The notes under the pieces: model-generated | The model's input: only the letters and a program-made list of their open reading frames with translations | Database searches by the model: none | Told to the model about the DNA's origin: nothing | From: Phycisphaerae bacterium | Lineage (GTDB): Bacteria > Planctomycetota > Phycisphaerae > Phycisphaerales > SM1A02 | Assembly: GCA_018656645.1 (NCBI GenBank) | Contig: JABHZL010000059.1 | Span: forward strand, 1 to 32,109 | Length of the DNA: 32,109 bases | Reading direction: 5' to 3' | Program-made: the position numbers and the translations under genes | Shown: positions 14,844 through 23,561 of the stretch, one piece after another | Layout of the letters: every line of letters starts with the position of its first letter | How positions within the stretch are numbered: the stretch's first letter is position 1

Positions 14844-16258
14844 GTTTGCTCGCTCCCATCATCCGTTTGCCCTAGTTGTCGATGCGGAGGAACGAGATAA
14901 CACGACTCCTGCTTTTCTATTGTGGGCCACAGCAATGCAATTGCATCAGCAGGTCTAGTGTCATTAATCAATAACCCACCACCAAGCGACATCAGTTGGT
15001 GCAACTGTCTCTCCCCAATTTTTACTCGATACAAAGTACGACGTTCTTTCCAGTCTCGCTCTACCACTTCTGTTCTTTTTTCAATAAAATCAACTGCTTT
15101 TCCAGCAGAGGTGTCTATACTCAATGCGACCTCACGAATAGGTCCCACAACAAATGATAGAACCTCACTTTCGAGCACATCAATGCCTTCTCGTGTCATT
15201 GCACTTAATTGGATTGCCTCAGGGTATAACGATGTAAGTACAAGCTTGTCGCTCAATTCTTTTATTTTGTCAATTTTATTGAGTATCAAAATACGAGGTT
15301 GATCCGTTGCGCCGAGATCGTCAAGTGTTCTTTCAACTGTCTCGAGTTGATGCGAGGCAGATTGATCTGCCGCATCGACTACTATCAATAATAATTGACA
15401 ATTAACTGTTTCTTCAAGCGTTGATCGAAAACTTGCAACAAGATGGTGAGGCAATTTTCTAACAAATCCCACTGTATCTGACAACATTGCACCAACGCCG
15501 CCTCCCAATTCCCATCGTTCTATTCTAGTTGACAAAGTAGCAAACAACTGATCATGCGACCATGCTCCACCTGCCGTAAGAGTATTAAAAATAGTAGATT
15601 TACCTGCGTTGGTGTATCCAACTAATCCAACAGTGAAATGATTTGTGTTTCGCTTTGCAACTTCACGAACAGACCGCTGCTGCATTCCCTCGAGTTCACG
15701 TCGTAATTGCTTCAAACGCCTTTGCACTAGCCTGCGGTCAATTTCTAACTGTTGCTCGCCAGGCCCTCGAGTGCCTATGCCAACTGGCGCGCCACCAGTC
15801 ACTTGACCAAGATGATCCCACATTGCGCGTAATCTTGGATAGGTATATTCAAGTTGTGCAATTTCGACTTGTAACCGAGCTTCTGATGTAGAGGCTCGAC
15901 TAGAAAATATGTCAAGAATAAGTTCACTTCGATCAATGATCTTTCGCTCTGTTGCTTCCTCAACATTTTGGATTTGCGCTGGTGTCAAATCATGGTCAAA
16001 GATAATCACAGAGGCATCGGTAGATTCAGCCAAATTACGAAGTTCATCTAATTTTCCTTTTCCAACGAACGTACGCCCCCTAGGCAACCTTCGTTTTTGG
16101 GTCAAATGTCCAACAACTTCTCCCCCAGCCGATGCTGTAAGAGCGGAAAGTTCAGCAAATCGTTCATCTAACGAGATTCTCTCACCTCGAAGGGTAAGAG
16201 CAACCAGAATAGCTCGCTCAGATACAACATTTAAATCTTCTCGTTTTTGATAACCCAT
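14840..16258 (-). CDS. hflX: GTPase HflX
   Basis: HflX is a ribosome-associated GTPase that splits stalled or inactive 70S ribosomes, especially under stress. The 472-residue protein has the N-terminal HflX domain with the Gly-rich GQVTGGAPVGIGTRGPGE region (151-168). A GTPase domain follows with G1 GYTNAGKST (214-222), G3 DTVG (261-264) and G4 NKID (327-330), then a C-terminal extension. The ATG at 16258 is chosen because the N-terminus then matches family length; a GTG at 16321 in the same frame would add 21 residues, and AGGAG at 16276-16280 is too far for the ATG, so the start is uncertain. The next gene overlaps its stop by ATGA. Confidence 0.94.
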   Translation of the reverse strand: MGYQKREDLNVVSERAILVALTLRGERISLDERFAELSALTASAGGEVVGHLTQKRRLPRGRTFVGKGKLDELRNLAESTDASVIIFDHDLTPAQIQNVEEATERKIIDRSELILDIFSSRASTSEARLQVEIAQLEYTYPRLRAMWDHLGQVTGGAPVGIGTRGPGEQQLEIDRRLVQRRLKQLRRELEGMQQRSVREVAKRNTNHFTVGLVGYTNAGKSTIFNTLTAGGAWSHDQLFATLSTRIERWELGGGVGAMLSDTVGFVRKLPHHLVASFRSTLEETVNCQLLLIVVDAADQSASHQLETVERTLDDLGATDQPRILILNKIDKIKELSDKLVLTSLYPEAIQLSAMTREGIDVLESEVLSFVVGPIREVALSIDTSAGKAVDFIEKRTEVVERDWKERRTLYRVKIGERQLHQLMSLGGGLLINDTRPADAIALLWPTIEKQESCYLVPPHRQLGQTDDGSEQT

Positions 16259-16270
16259 GCGGTACTGTCT

Positions 16271-16298
16271 TTGATCTCCTTGTGGTGTATGGTATTCT
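16271..16298 (+). promoter_or_regulatory. Candidate promoter for the S41 protease-tsaD unit
   Basis: TTGATC (16271-16276) and TATTCT (16293-16298) are 16 nt apart, in the space between divergent hflX and the protease gene. The match is moderate and other placements are possible. Confidence 0.35.
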
Positions 16299-16365
16299 AT
16301 ACAACAGTAGATAACACTCACAAATCATTTTTCTTAAAGGGGAATTCGGGGAAAGGACTACGACG

Positions 16366-17859
16366 ATGACACGCCGCTCACGCTTTATGCCGATCATGCT
16401 AGTAATACTCACCACGCTTGCAGCAGTACAACTGTCACTCGCGTTAACGTCTTCTACGCCAAGTTACGATTTTTACGATCCCCTCATCGATGTCCACAGA
16501 CTTGTCGTTGATCGCCATGTCATAGAACCAGATGAAAAAGAGATGCAAGAAGCTGCTATCAATGCAATGCTTAAATCACTCGATGATCCGTATTCAGTTT
16601 TTATTCCTTCTAGAGAAGTAGACACTTTTACAAAAGATCTTGAAGGAGATTATGCAGGTATTGGCGCAGAAGTGAGAATGGTAAAAAACGATGATCGCTT
16701 TGAACTCATGATTGTCAGCCCAATGGAGCAATCACCTGCACTTACGTCTGGCATTCTTGCTGGAGATATTGTCGAATCGATAGACGGCGAAGAAGCAACG
16801 GATGCGACAATCCATGAACTTGTCAGCAGACTTACTGGCCCCGAAGGTACAGATGTTGTGCTCCTAGTCAGACACACAGACGGAGAGAAGGAAGAAATCA
16901 CAGTCACTCGAGGACACATTATCTCTCGAACTATTTCTGGATTGATCCGCCGAAACCAACAGTGGAGTTGGTGCCTTGATGATGAGTTGGGAATTGCGTA
17001 CATAAAAATCAAACAATTTACAGGTTCAACCGTTGGGGAATTGCAACACGCTCTTTCACAACTTGAAGAACATGGGCTTATACATGGCCTAGTGTTAGAC
17101 CTTCGTGATAATCCAGGAGGCGCACTTGATGCTGCTATTGGTGTTGTTGACATGTTCCTTGAAGAAGGACAGATTGTTTCAGTGACTGGTAGGAGTAAAC
17201 CACAAAGTGGTGCAAGGGCTACTCCAAGACTTCTTACCGAAGTTCCAATTCTAGTTCTCATCAACGGAAACTCAGCCTCAGCATCTGAAATCGTTGCAGG
17301 CGCGTTGCAAGGGAATGACCGTGCCGTTGTTCTTGGCAGTCGGAGCTTCGGCAAAGGTTCAGTGCAAGAAGTGCAGGAAATTGCTGGTGGTTTACTCAAA
17401 CTTACCGTTGCACGATACGACCTGCCCACTGGCAGGACGATCGACAAAAAACTCACGGAAGATAAATCGCTTTGGGGTGTTGACCCTACTGATGGTCTTG
17501 TTGTCATCGAACCAATAGAAGACTACGTAGATCGAATTAAAACAACAGAACCTTACAGAGTCATCACAAACAATGAACCTGAAGACGCAAGATGTGGCGA
17601 TGCGGATTGGATTGAATCTGTTTTAGGCGACTTCCAACTCGCCCAAGCACTACGAGCATTCACTGCAAAACTAAATGATGGTGCGTGGCCAACTTTAAGC
17701 GAAGATGATCCCGTTGCGGCAAGCATTGATGATGAACTTGAAAAACTCGTTAAAGCAATGGAACTTCATTTAGAAGCCATAGAAGAAATTGAAACTCGAG
17801 TCGCTATTTTGCAGGGCGTTGCAGAGGAATCACAACAAAAAGAAGTAACAGAAGAGTAG
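16366..17859 (+). CDS. S41-family C-terminal processing peptidase (CtpA/Prc type)
   Basis: The 497-residue serine protease is exported by an N-terminal hydrophobic signal or anchor (residues 8-28). A PDZ domain (about 90-180) precedes the S41 protease domain (about 185-370). The catalytic Ser305 lies in NGNSASASE and Lys330 in SFGKGSVQ, 25 residues apart as in tail-specific proteases, with Gln334 completing the site. Such enzymes trim or degrade envelope proteins from their C-termini. The tail (about 430-497) is acidic and helical. AAAGGA lies eight bases before the ATG. It leads a closely packed unit; tsaD starts 6 nt after its stop. Confidence 0.93.
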   Translation: MTRRSRFMPIMLVILTTLAAVQLSLALTSSTPSYDFYDPLIDVHRLVVDRHVIEPDEKEMQEAAINAMLKSLDDPYSVFIPSREVDTFTKDLEGDYAGIGAEVRMVKNDDRFELMIVSPMEQSPALTSGILAGDIVESIDGEEATDATIHELVSRLTGPEGTDVVLLVRHTDGEKEEITVTRGHIISRTISGLIRRNQQWSWCLDDELGIAYIKIKQFTGSTVGELQHALSQLEEHGLIHGLVLDLRDNPGGALDAAIGVVDMFLEEGQIVSVTGRSKPQSGARATPRLLTEVPILVLINGNSASASEIVAGALQGNDRAVVLGSRSFGKGSVQEVQEIAGGLLKLTVARYDLPTGRTIDKKLTEDKSLWGVDPTDGLVVIEPIEDYVDRIKTTEPYRVITNNEPEDARCGDADWIESVLGDFQLAQALRAFTAKLNDGAWPTLSEDDPVAASIDDELEKLVKAMELHLEAIEEIETRVAILQGVAEESQQKEVTEE

Positions 17860-17865
17860 TGTGAC

Positions 17866-18909
17866 ATGACCCTCATTTTAGGAATTGAATCAAGTTGTGA
17901 TGAAACCGCTGCAGCAGTTGTGCAAGATGGTACAGATGTAATTTCTAACATCGTTGCATCACAAGATGAACTCCATCAAGAATACGGTGGAGTTGTTCCA
18001 GAGATTGCGAGCCGCGCGCATCTCGAAAGAATACTTCCAGTCATACAACAAGCTATATTAAAAGCAAACATCAACTTGCACGAAATCGATTGCATCGCAG
18101 TTGGCAACCGCCCTGGTTTAATAGGTTCTCTTCTTGTTGGTGTCGCGGCAGCAAAAGCACTTGCTTGGTCACTTGGCAAACCACTTGTCGCAGTCGATCA
18201 TGTTCTTTCACATCTTTGGGCTCCAATACTGAGTGGTAATACACCAGAATATCCCGCACTTGGGGTCGTGGTTTCTGGGGGGCATACTTCTCTTCTTCTT
18301 CTTGAAAATCCATCAACTGCAAGATGTATAGGCAAAACAATCGACGACGCTGCCGGTGAAGCATTTGATAAGGCTGCATCAATCTTAGAAATGGGTTGGC
18401 CCGGTGGACGACTGATAGACGAAGCAGCACAACACGGAACAGCTACCCATCGGCTTCCGCGCCCAAGATTAAAAAACAATGATGCTGATTTTTCGTTTAG
18501 CGGGTTAAAAACAGCACTTCTGTATGGTGTTCGTGGCAACCCCAAGAGAGAGAATGGAAAAACTGTTTTCCCAAGAGTTGCATCTTCTCTGAGCAAGCAA
18601 GAAAAAAATGATTGGTCAGCATCGTTCCAAGAAGCTGTTGTTGACACTATTCTTCGTGGCGTCAAAGAAGCAATCACGAGTCATAAAATTAACTGCATCA
18701 TTGCTGGTGGCGGCGTCTTGGCAAACTCACGACTTCGCCAACACCTTCTCTCACTTGCTGATCAAGAGCAACTCCAATTACACATTCCAGAGCTTTCGTA
18801 CTGTGTCGACAATGCCGCGATGGTCGCTGGCTTAGGTTGGCACCTTTTTTCCAACAGTCAGTTTGCTAACTTAGAATTGACAGCTAGTCCTAGGGGGATC
18901 GCATCATGA
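17866..18909 (+). CDS. tsaD: tRNA N6-adenosine threonylcarbamoyltransferase TsaD
   Basis: TsaD transfers the threonylcarbamoyl group to A37 of ANN-decoding tRNAs (t6A), working with TsaB and TsaE, which are not in the window. The 347-residue protein has the ASKHA nucleotide-binding opening LGIESSCDETAAAVV. The metal-binding pair is His112/His116 (AVDHVLSHLW), followed by VVSGGHTSL and the C-terminal metal Asp315 (YCVDNAAMVAG). Length is standard. It overlaps the downstream release-factor-like gene by ATGA. Confidence 0.97.
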   Translation: MTLILGIESSCDETAAAVVQDGTDVISNIVASQDELHQEYGGVVPEIASRAHLERILPVIQQAILKANINLHEIDCIAVGNRPGLIGSLLVGVAAAKALAWSLGKPLVAVDHVLSHLWAPILSGNTPEYPALGVVVSGGHTSLLLLENPSTARCIGKTIDDAAGEAFDKAASILEMGWPGGRLIDEAAQHGTATHRLPRPRLKNNDADFSFSGLKTALLYGVRGNPKRENGKTVFPRVASSLSKQEKNDWSASFQEAVVDTILRGVKEAITSHKINCIIAGGGVLANSRLRQHLLSLADQEQLQLHIPELSYCVDNAAMVAGLGWHLFSNSQFANLELTASPRGIAS

Positions 18910-19511
18910 GAACTACAAACACAAACAAAAATGGTCGCCGTAATCAAACCGCTTTGCCACCAATTGAAGATTTTATTCCAAAAGGCCACCGATTCATCGA
19001 AGGCGATCACCCTGCAATGATGAGTGAAGAGAATTTACTTAAAGAAGTTTCACTTTCATTTGGTAGAACCGGCGGACCAGGCGGTCAACACAGAAATCGC
19101 AAAGCAACTGCATGCACTGCAACACATGTCCCAACAGATATTACGGGTACTGCAACTGAGAGAAGAAGGCAGAGTGAGAATAGAACGCTCTCGGTTTCAC
19201 GTTTACGGAGAACACTTGCGATCATTCTCAGACGCAAAATAGACACGCGCAAATGGACCTGCAGCGATTTATGGAGAGAAAGGCAACAGGGCGAACAACT
19301 TCCAATCAATCCCAAGCACCGCGACTACCCCCACCTTCTTGCAGAATCGCTTGATTTACTGTTTGCTTTTGATTTTGATCTCGCAGCAACTGCTGCGTGC
19401 GCTTCTCTATCATCATCGCAAATTGTAAAACTAATAGCCCACGACAAACAAGCATTGGCTTGGGTCAACGAACAACGAGAGGAACGGGATTTATCCCCGC
19501 TAAAGTCATGA
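18906..19511 (+). CDS. Release-factor-like peptidyl-tRNA hydrolase with GGQ motif and extra C-terminal helix region
   Basis: The 201-residue protein has one class I release-factor catalytic domain (about 40-125) with RTGGPGGQHRNR, Gly-Gly-Gln at 59-61. In the family that glutamine drives hydrolysis of peptidyl-tRNA at the ribosomal P site. It lacks the codon-recognition domains of RF1/RF2 and so resembles ArfB/ICT1-type rescue factors. Those end in a basic tail that probes an empty mRNA channel. Here residues about 130-201 are instead a mixed, fairly acidic helical segment (DLLFAFDFDLAATAACASLSSSQIV...), so the mode of recognition may differ. It overlaps tsaD and the next gene by ATGA on both sides. 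Confidence 0.85.
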   Translation: MRTTNTNKNGRRNQTALPPIEDFIPKGHRFIEGDHPAMMSEENLLKEVSLSFGRTGGPGGQHRNRKATACTATHVPTDITGTATERRRQSENRTLSVSRLRRTLAIILRRKIDTRKWTCSDLWRERQQGEQLPINPKHRDYPHLLAESLDLLFAFDFDLAATAACASLSSSQIVKLIAHDKQALAWVNEQREERDLSPLKS

Positions 19512-20713
19512 ACCTTTCTGAAAAAATCGACAATTGCATCAATACTATCTTGCCCGAACTCATTAAGATTCGGCACGATCTTCACGCACATCCTGAACTT
19601 GGATACGAAGAAACCCGCACAAGTGAACTGATTAAGAAAGAACTGGCACACGCTGATGTTTCTTTTATTGACAATCTTGCTGGTGGCACAGGCGTACTTG
19701 GGCATATCGACGGAGAGGGAAACGAAGCTGTTGGCCTGCGTGCAGATATCGACGCTTTACCGATTACTGAAATCAATACATTCGATTGGAAATCATTGCA
19801 CGAAGGATGCATGCACGCATGTGGGCACGACGGACATACAACAATTCTTATTGGTGTTGCAAAAGTTTTATCTGAACTTGCAAAAGAATCAGCATTGCCT
19901 CATCCAGTCACATTCGTTTTTCAACCTGCCGAAGAAGGTGGCGGCGGCGGCAAAAGAATGGTCGAGGATGGATGCCTTGATGGATCTTGTATTGGACCGA
20001 AGGTTGCAGTGATGTACGGATTGCATGGCTGGCCACAGTGCAAAGAGAATCATGTTCAAACACGTGTTGGACCAGTCCTTGCTTCTGATATTGGCGTGAA
20101 CATTAAAATTACTGGAACAGGTGGGCACGCTGCGTTTCCACACTTTAGTCACGACCCAATTCTTTGTGCAGCAAATGTGATTACTTCGATGCAACAAATT
20201 GTTTCAAGGAACACAGACCCACTTGATTCACTTGTTGTTTCGTTGACACAAATCCATGGTGGCACTACACACAATATCATTCCAAGCAATGTGGATATCA
20301 CAGGTACTATTCGTTTTTTGCAGGATTCTACTGGCAAAATGGCAAAACGGAGAGTCAAAGAAATCGCCGAGTCAATCGCAGCTGCACACAACTGCACTGC
20401 TGAAGTCGCACTTGTCGATGGTTACCCTGTTACTCGAAATGATAAACATGCAGTTACGCACTTTTTTGAAACTGCGAATTCGGTTTTACCTGAAGAACAA
20501 GTTGGAGAATTCCCAGCACCAGTTATGGGCGGTGAAGATTTCTCTTACTACTGCAAAGAAGTTCCTTCTTGTTTTTTCATGGTCGGGCTGCTACCTGAAG
20601 GCAAAGAACAAATGCCATCACTACACCAACCAGACTTTGACTTTAACGACAACGTGATTCCAACATGCGTAAAAATGTTTTGTGAACTCGCGTTGCGTTA
20701 CAAAGGATTTTGA
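19508..20713 (+). CDS. M20D-family amidohydrolase (N-acyl-amino-acid hydrolase type)
   Basis: This 401-residue metal-dependent amidohydrolase probably removes an acyl group from an amino-acid derivative in the cytoplasm. M20D signatures are DLHAHPELGYEE (24-35), GLRADIDALPI (77-87), MHACGHDGHT with metal ligands Cys105 and His107, PAEEGGGG with catalytic and ligand glutamates 142-143, GLHGWP and PVMGGEDFSYY, plus a dimerisation lid in the middle. The exact substrate (hippurate, acetyl-amino acids, N-acetyl-diaminopimelate) cannot be decided. The ATG at 19508 overlaps the preceding stop as ATGA; an in-frame start at 19397 lies inside the previous gene and is rejected. Its 3' end overlaps the convergent HD-GYP gene by 16 nt. 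Confidence 0.92.
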   Translation: MNLSEKIDNCINTILPELIKIRHDLHAHPELGYEETRTSELIKKELAHADVSFIDNLAGGTGVLGHIDGEGNEAVGLRADIDALPITEINTFDWKSLHEGCMHACGHDGHTTILIGVAKVLSELAKESALPHPVTFVFQPAEEGGGGGKRMVEDGCLDGSCIGPKVAVMYGLHGWPQCKENHVQTRVGPVLASDIGVNIKITGTGGHAAFPHFSHDPILCAANVITSMQQIVSRNTDPLDSLVVSLTQIHGGTTHNIIPSNVDITGTIRFLQDSTGKMAKRRVKEIAESIAAAHNCTAEVALVDGYPVTRNDKHAVTHFFETANSVLPEEQVGEFPAPVMGGEDFSYYCKEVPSCFFMVGLLPEGKEQMPSLHQPDFDFNDNVIPTCVKMFCELALRYKGF

Positions 20714-22230
20714 GACGTATGTTTAGCGATCATTTGATCATACTCAGAAAAATCAAGCGTTAGAAAAACTTCAACAAGTTCAGGATCAAATTGTGAACCA
20801 GAACATTTTTGAACTTCCTCTAAAACTTCTCCTCGATCAAGCCCTTCTCGGTATGCTCTTGAAGAACACATTGCATCAAAAGCATCTGCAACTCCTAGTA
20901 AACGGCCAAAGAATGGCGTGTCTTTTTCCTTGGTTCCATCTGGATAGCCCCTGCCATCCCATCGCTCATGATGGGAACGAACACCCGGAAGCACTGTGCA
21001 AAGCTGTGGTACACCTGCAAGAATTTTTTCGCCAATGACAGGATGTTGCTTAATTCTGTCATATTCGTCGTCGGTTAATTTACCTGCTTTTCGAAGAATC
21101 GCTTCTGGAATACCTATTTTTCCAATGTCATGTACCAAACCACAAATGTGAATTTCTTCGAGGGTTGTGACTTGTACACCGACTGCCTCAGCAAGTGTTT
21201 TAGATAACCACGCAACACGTACCGAGTGACCTTGTGTGTAGGTATCTTTCGCATCGATTGCAGCAACGAGAGCTCCAACAGTTCCGAGTAATAACCCTTG
21301 CCGTTCTTCGGCATGGCGTCTTTCAATGTCAACACGCATCAAGTTCGACATTGCAAGTGCAGTTATTTCTGCAAGACCAGTACAAAACTCAACATCATCC
21401 ATCACATGCTGGCCTTGAAGTTGTCCATCGCGGTTATCTAAGTAGATACAGCCAGCTACTGCATGCCCGAGCATAATTGGAACACAAAGCGCTTCTTCGA
21501 TCGAATATTGCATGATCGACTGCGCTTGATCATCAACTACTTCCGTTCGTTGAAACCGAACGGGTTCGCCTTCAAGGGCTGCATCAAGAAGAGATCGGCT
21601 AATATTAGGAACACCATCGTTCACAATGCGACCCTTCGTTGCGAGTACTTCGACCATGCCTTCAGAACCAGCTGGCTTGACAATGGCAACATTTCCAAAT
21701 GCAGTTGCAGCTGCTGCTGCTTCAGCAACTGCTGCCGCCATTGCTACCTCTGAACCCGCTTCGTGAATTTCTCTACTGCAAGTCAATAGTGCCCTCAATT
21801 TTTCGTGGGCTAAGCCACCACCCTGTGTTTTTTCAATGCGGCGTATTGATGCCCCAGTCGCATGTAATGAATCGTCAATTGTCTGGGTTAAATTTCGTTT
21901 TTGATGTGGATCTACAACTTGAAAAGTGAATGGTTCAATGACAATCAAATCACCAGCTCTGATAGAAACTCCACGATTAGGCTCTAACCTAACACCATTG
22001 AGGGTAGTTCCATGTCGCGAACCATTGTCTTGAAGCGTCCACTTTCTACTCTTACCAACTTGGTGTGGAGTAAGAAAAGCGTGATCTCTAGATACTGTCG
22101 CGCCGGATGCCAAAATAAGATCATGCTCAGGCCGCCTGCCAATTGTTAGCATTTTGTCCCCACTTAACGCCAAAGTGAGGTTTTCTGGACCATGAATAGT
22201 CTTTAACTGGAGATCGGTACCTTCGCTCAT
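20698..22230 (-). CDS. FHA-GAF-HD-GYP signalling protein, probable c-di-GMP phosphodiesterase
   Basis: The 510-residue protein has three modules. An FHA phosphothreonine-binding domain (about 18-108) has GRRPEHDLIL, SRDH and NGSRHGTTLNG. A GAF sensor domain (about 140-300) follows. An HD-GYP phosphodiesterase domain (about 310-495) has GHSVRVA, the HD pair at 367-368 in VHDIGKIGIPE, HHERWDGRGYPDG (GYP at 428-430) and DAFDAMCSSRAYR. All HD-GYP metal-site motifs look intact, so c-di-GMP breakdown is likely, coupled to Ser/Thr kinase signalling through FHA. The ATG at 22230 begins just before the FHA fold; the frame upstream is not conserved-looking. It is divergent from rplK. Confidence 0.93.
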   Translation of the reverse strand: MSEGTDLQLKTIHGPENLTLALSGDKMLTIGRRPEHDLILASGATVSRDHAFLTPHQVGKSRKWTLQDNGSRHGTTLNGVRLEPNRGVSIRAGDLIVIEPFTFQVVDPHQKRNLTQTIDDSLHATGASIRRIEKTQGGGLAHEKLRALLTCSREIHEAGSEVAMAAAVAEAAAAATAFGNVAIVKPAGSEGMVEVLATKGRIVNDGVPNISRSLLDAALEGEPVRFQRTEVVDDQAQSIMQYSIEEALCVPIMLGHAVAGCIYLDNRDGQLQGQHVMDDVEFCTGLAEITALAMSNLMRVDIERRHAEERQGLLLGTVGALVAAIDAKDTYTQGHSVRVAWLSKTLAEAVGVQVTTLEEIHICGLVHDIGKIGIPEAILRKAGKLTDDEYDRIKQHPVIGEKILAGVPQLCTVLPGVRSHHERWDGRGYPDGTKEKDTPFFGRLLGVADAFDAMCSSRAYREGLDRGEVLEEVQKCSGSQFDPELVEVFLTLDFSEYDQMIAKHTSQNPL

Positions 22231-22281
22231 TACTAGCAATGTATCAGAAGCCCTAAATATTTGACCCACGCTCAGACTGAG

Positions 22282-22310
22282 TTGCCCAACTCTGTGGAAA
22301 TTGCTATGAT
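22282..22310 (+). promoter_or_regulatory. Promoter of the rplK-rplL operon
   Basis: TTGCCC (22282-22287) and TATGAT (22305-22310) are separated by 17 nt. The start point would fall near 22317, giving a leader of about 108 nt before rplK at 22425. This leader could hold an L1 autoregulatory site, but I could not identify one. Confidence 0.6.
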
Positions 22311-22424
22311 GCGTGGCTCGAAAGAAAACCGTTATGACCACTGTGCCGCGACCTCTGGCCGAGTTCGCTTCAAAGACCGTCTCGTAGACAATCTGGCATT
22401 GGTGGCAGGCAGGAGAAATCACAG

Positions 22425-22853
22425 ATGGCCAAACGTGTAGAAAAAGTATTTAAGGTGCTCGCGCCTGGTGGACAGGCAACCCCTGCACCACCTCTGGGAC
22501 CAGTTCTTGGTGCTAATGGCGTCAACCCAGGTCAATTTATACAGTTATTTAATGATCGAACGAAAGAACTAGGCGGCAAAGTCGTTGGCTGTATTGTCAC
22601 GCTTTATGCTGATCGATCATTTGATATCGAAATCAAATCTTCTCCAGCTGCTGAGCTACTCAAAGTCGCTGCAGGCGTTCCAAAAGGATCCGGCGTTCCC
22701 CACACCGACAAAGTTGGTTCAGTAACGCAAGATCAGTTGAAGTCGATTGCTGAAGAAAAAATGGAAGATCTCAATGCTGCATGCATCGAATCAGCCATGA
22801 AAATCATCGCTGGCACCGCAAGGTCCATGGGCATCACTGTGGAGGGCGCATAA
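22425..22853 (+). CDS. rplK: 50S ribosomal protein L11
   Basis: L11 binds the GTPase-associated region of 23S rRNA and is needed for stringent-response sensing. The 142-residue protein has the standard opening ([25 protein letters not shown]), the [20 protein letters not shown] linker and a C-terminal RNA-binding domain ending [13 protein letters not shown] precedes the ATG by nine bases. It is the first gene of rplK-rplA-rplJ-rplL. secE and nusG, which often precede rplK in bacteria, are not found upstream; a divergent HD-GYP gene is there instead. Confidence 0.98.
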
Positions 22854-22855
22854 CA

Positions 22856-23539
22856 ATGCCAAAACTTACAAAAAGAAATAAAGCAGCAGTTGAAATCGCT
22901 GAAAAAGGCAAAGAAAAGCACCAAGTAACGGATGCCATAAAACTTCTTAAGTCCTTTCCTGCTACAAAGTTCGATCAAGCTGTAGAGATCGCAATGCACC
23001 TCTCGATCGATCCACGTCAAGCAGATCAACAACTCCGCGGCGCTGTCTCCATGCCAAAGGGTGTCGGTCGATCGGCAAGAGTAGTTTGCTTTTGCCCAAG
23101 TGATAAAGCAGATGCAGCCAAAGCTGCAGGAGCTGTAGAGGCTGGTGGCGAAGATCTCGTCAAAAAGATTGAAGGCGGTTGGCTCGATTTTGATGTTGCT
23201 ATTTCAACCCCAGATATGATGCGGTTTGTCGGCAAATTAGGTCGTGCACTTGGTCCAAAAGGTCTCATGCCATCACCAAAAGCAGGCACTGTGGCAGCAG
23301 ACTTTGAGACTGCGGTTGCAGAATTTGCTGCAGGTAAAGTTGAATATCGCAATGATGATGGTGGAAATATCCACTGCGTTGTTGGAAAAATGAGTTTTTC
23401 AGAGGAAGACCTCGTCGAAAACCTCAATTTCTTTATCAATTTGATCACCAAAGCACGCCCAGCGGCTGTCAAAGGTGATTATGTCAAAAAATGTGTCATA
23501 AGCGGTACGATGACGCCAAGCGTGCGAATCGACGTCTAA
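22856..23539 (+). CDS. rplA: 50S ribosomal protein L1
   Basis: L1 forms the L1 stalk at the E site and is the classical translational repressor of the L11-L1 operon. The 227-residue protein shows DPRQADQQLRGAVSMPKGVGR, LGRALGPKGLMPSPKAGTV and the C-terminal TMTPSVRIDV. The start at 22856 follows the rplK stop by 2 nt; a longer reading from 22781 lies inside rplK in another frame and is not homologous. Confidence 0.98.
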   Translation: MPKLTKRNKAAVEIAEKGKEKHQVTDAIKLLKSFPATKFDQAVEIAMHLSIDPRQADQQLRGAVSMPKGVGRSARVVCFCPSDKADAAKAAGAVEAGGEDLVKKIEGGWLDFDVAISTPDMMRFVGKLGRALGPKGLMPSPKAGTVAADFETAVAEFAAGKVEYRNDDGGNIHCVVGKMSFSEEDLVENLNFFINLITKARPAAVKGDYVKKCVISGTMTPSVRIDV

Positions 23540-23561
23540 TCCAAGAGAGGAAAAATGACCA

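Noticed and set aside
16650-17507. Long antisense frame inside the S41 protease gene
   Set aside because: It is Ser/Thr/Pro-rich shadow coding of a well-supported gene, with no ribosome-binding site or family resemblance.
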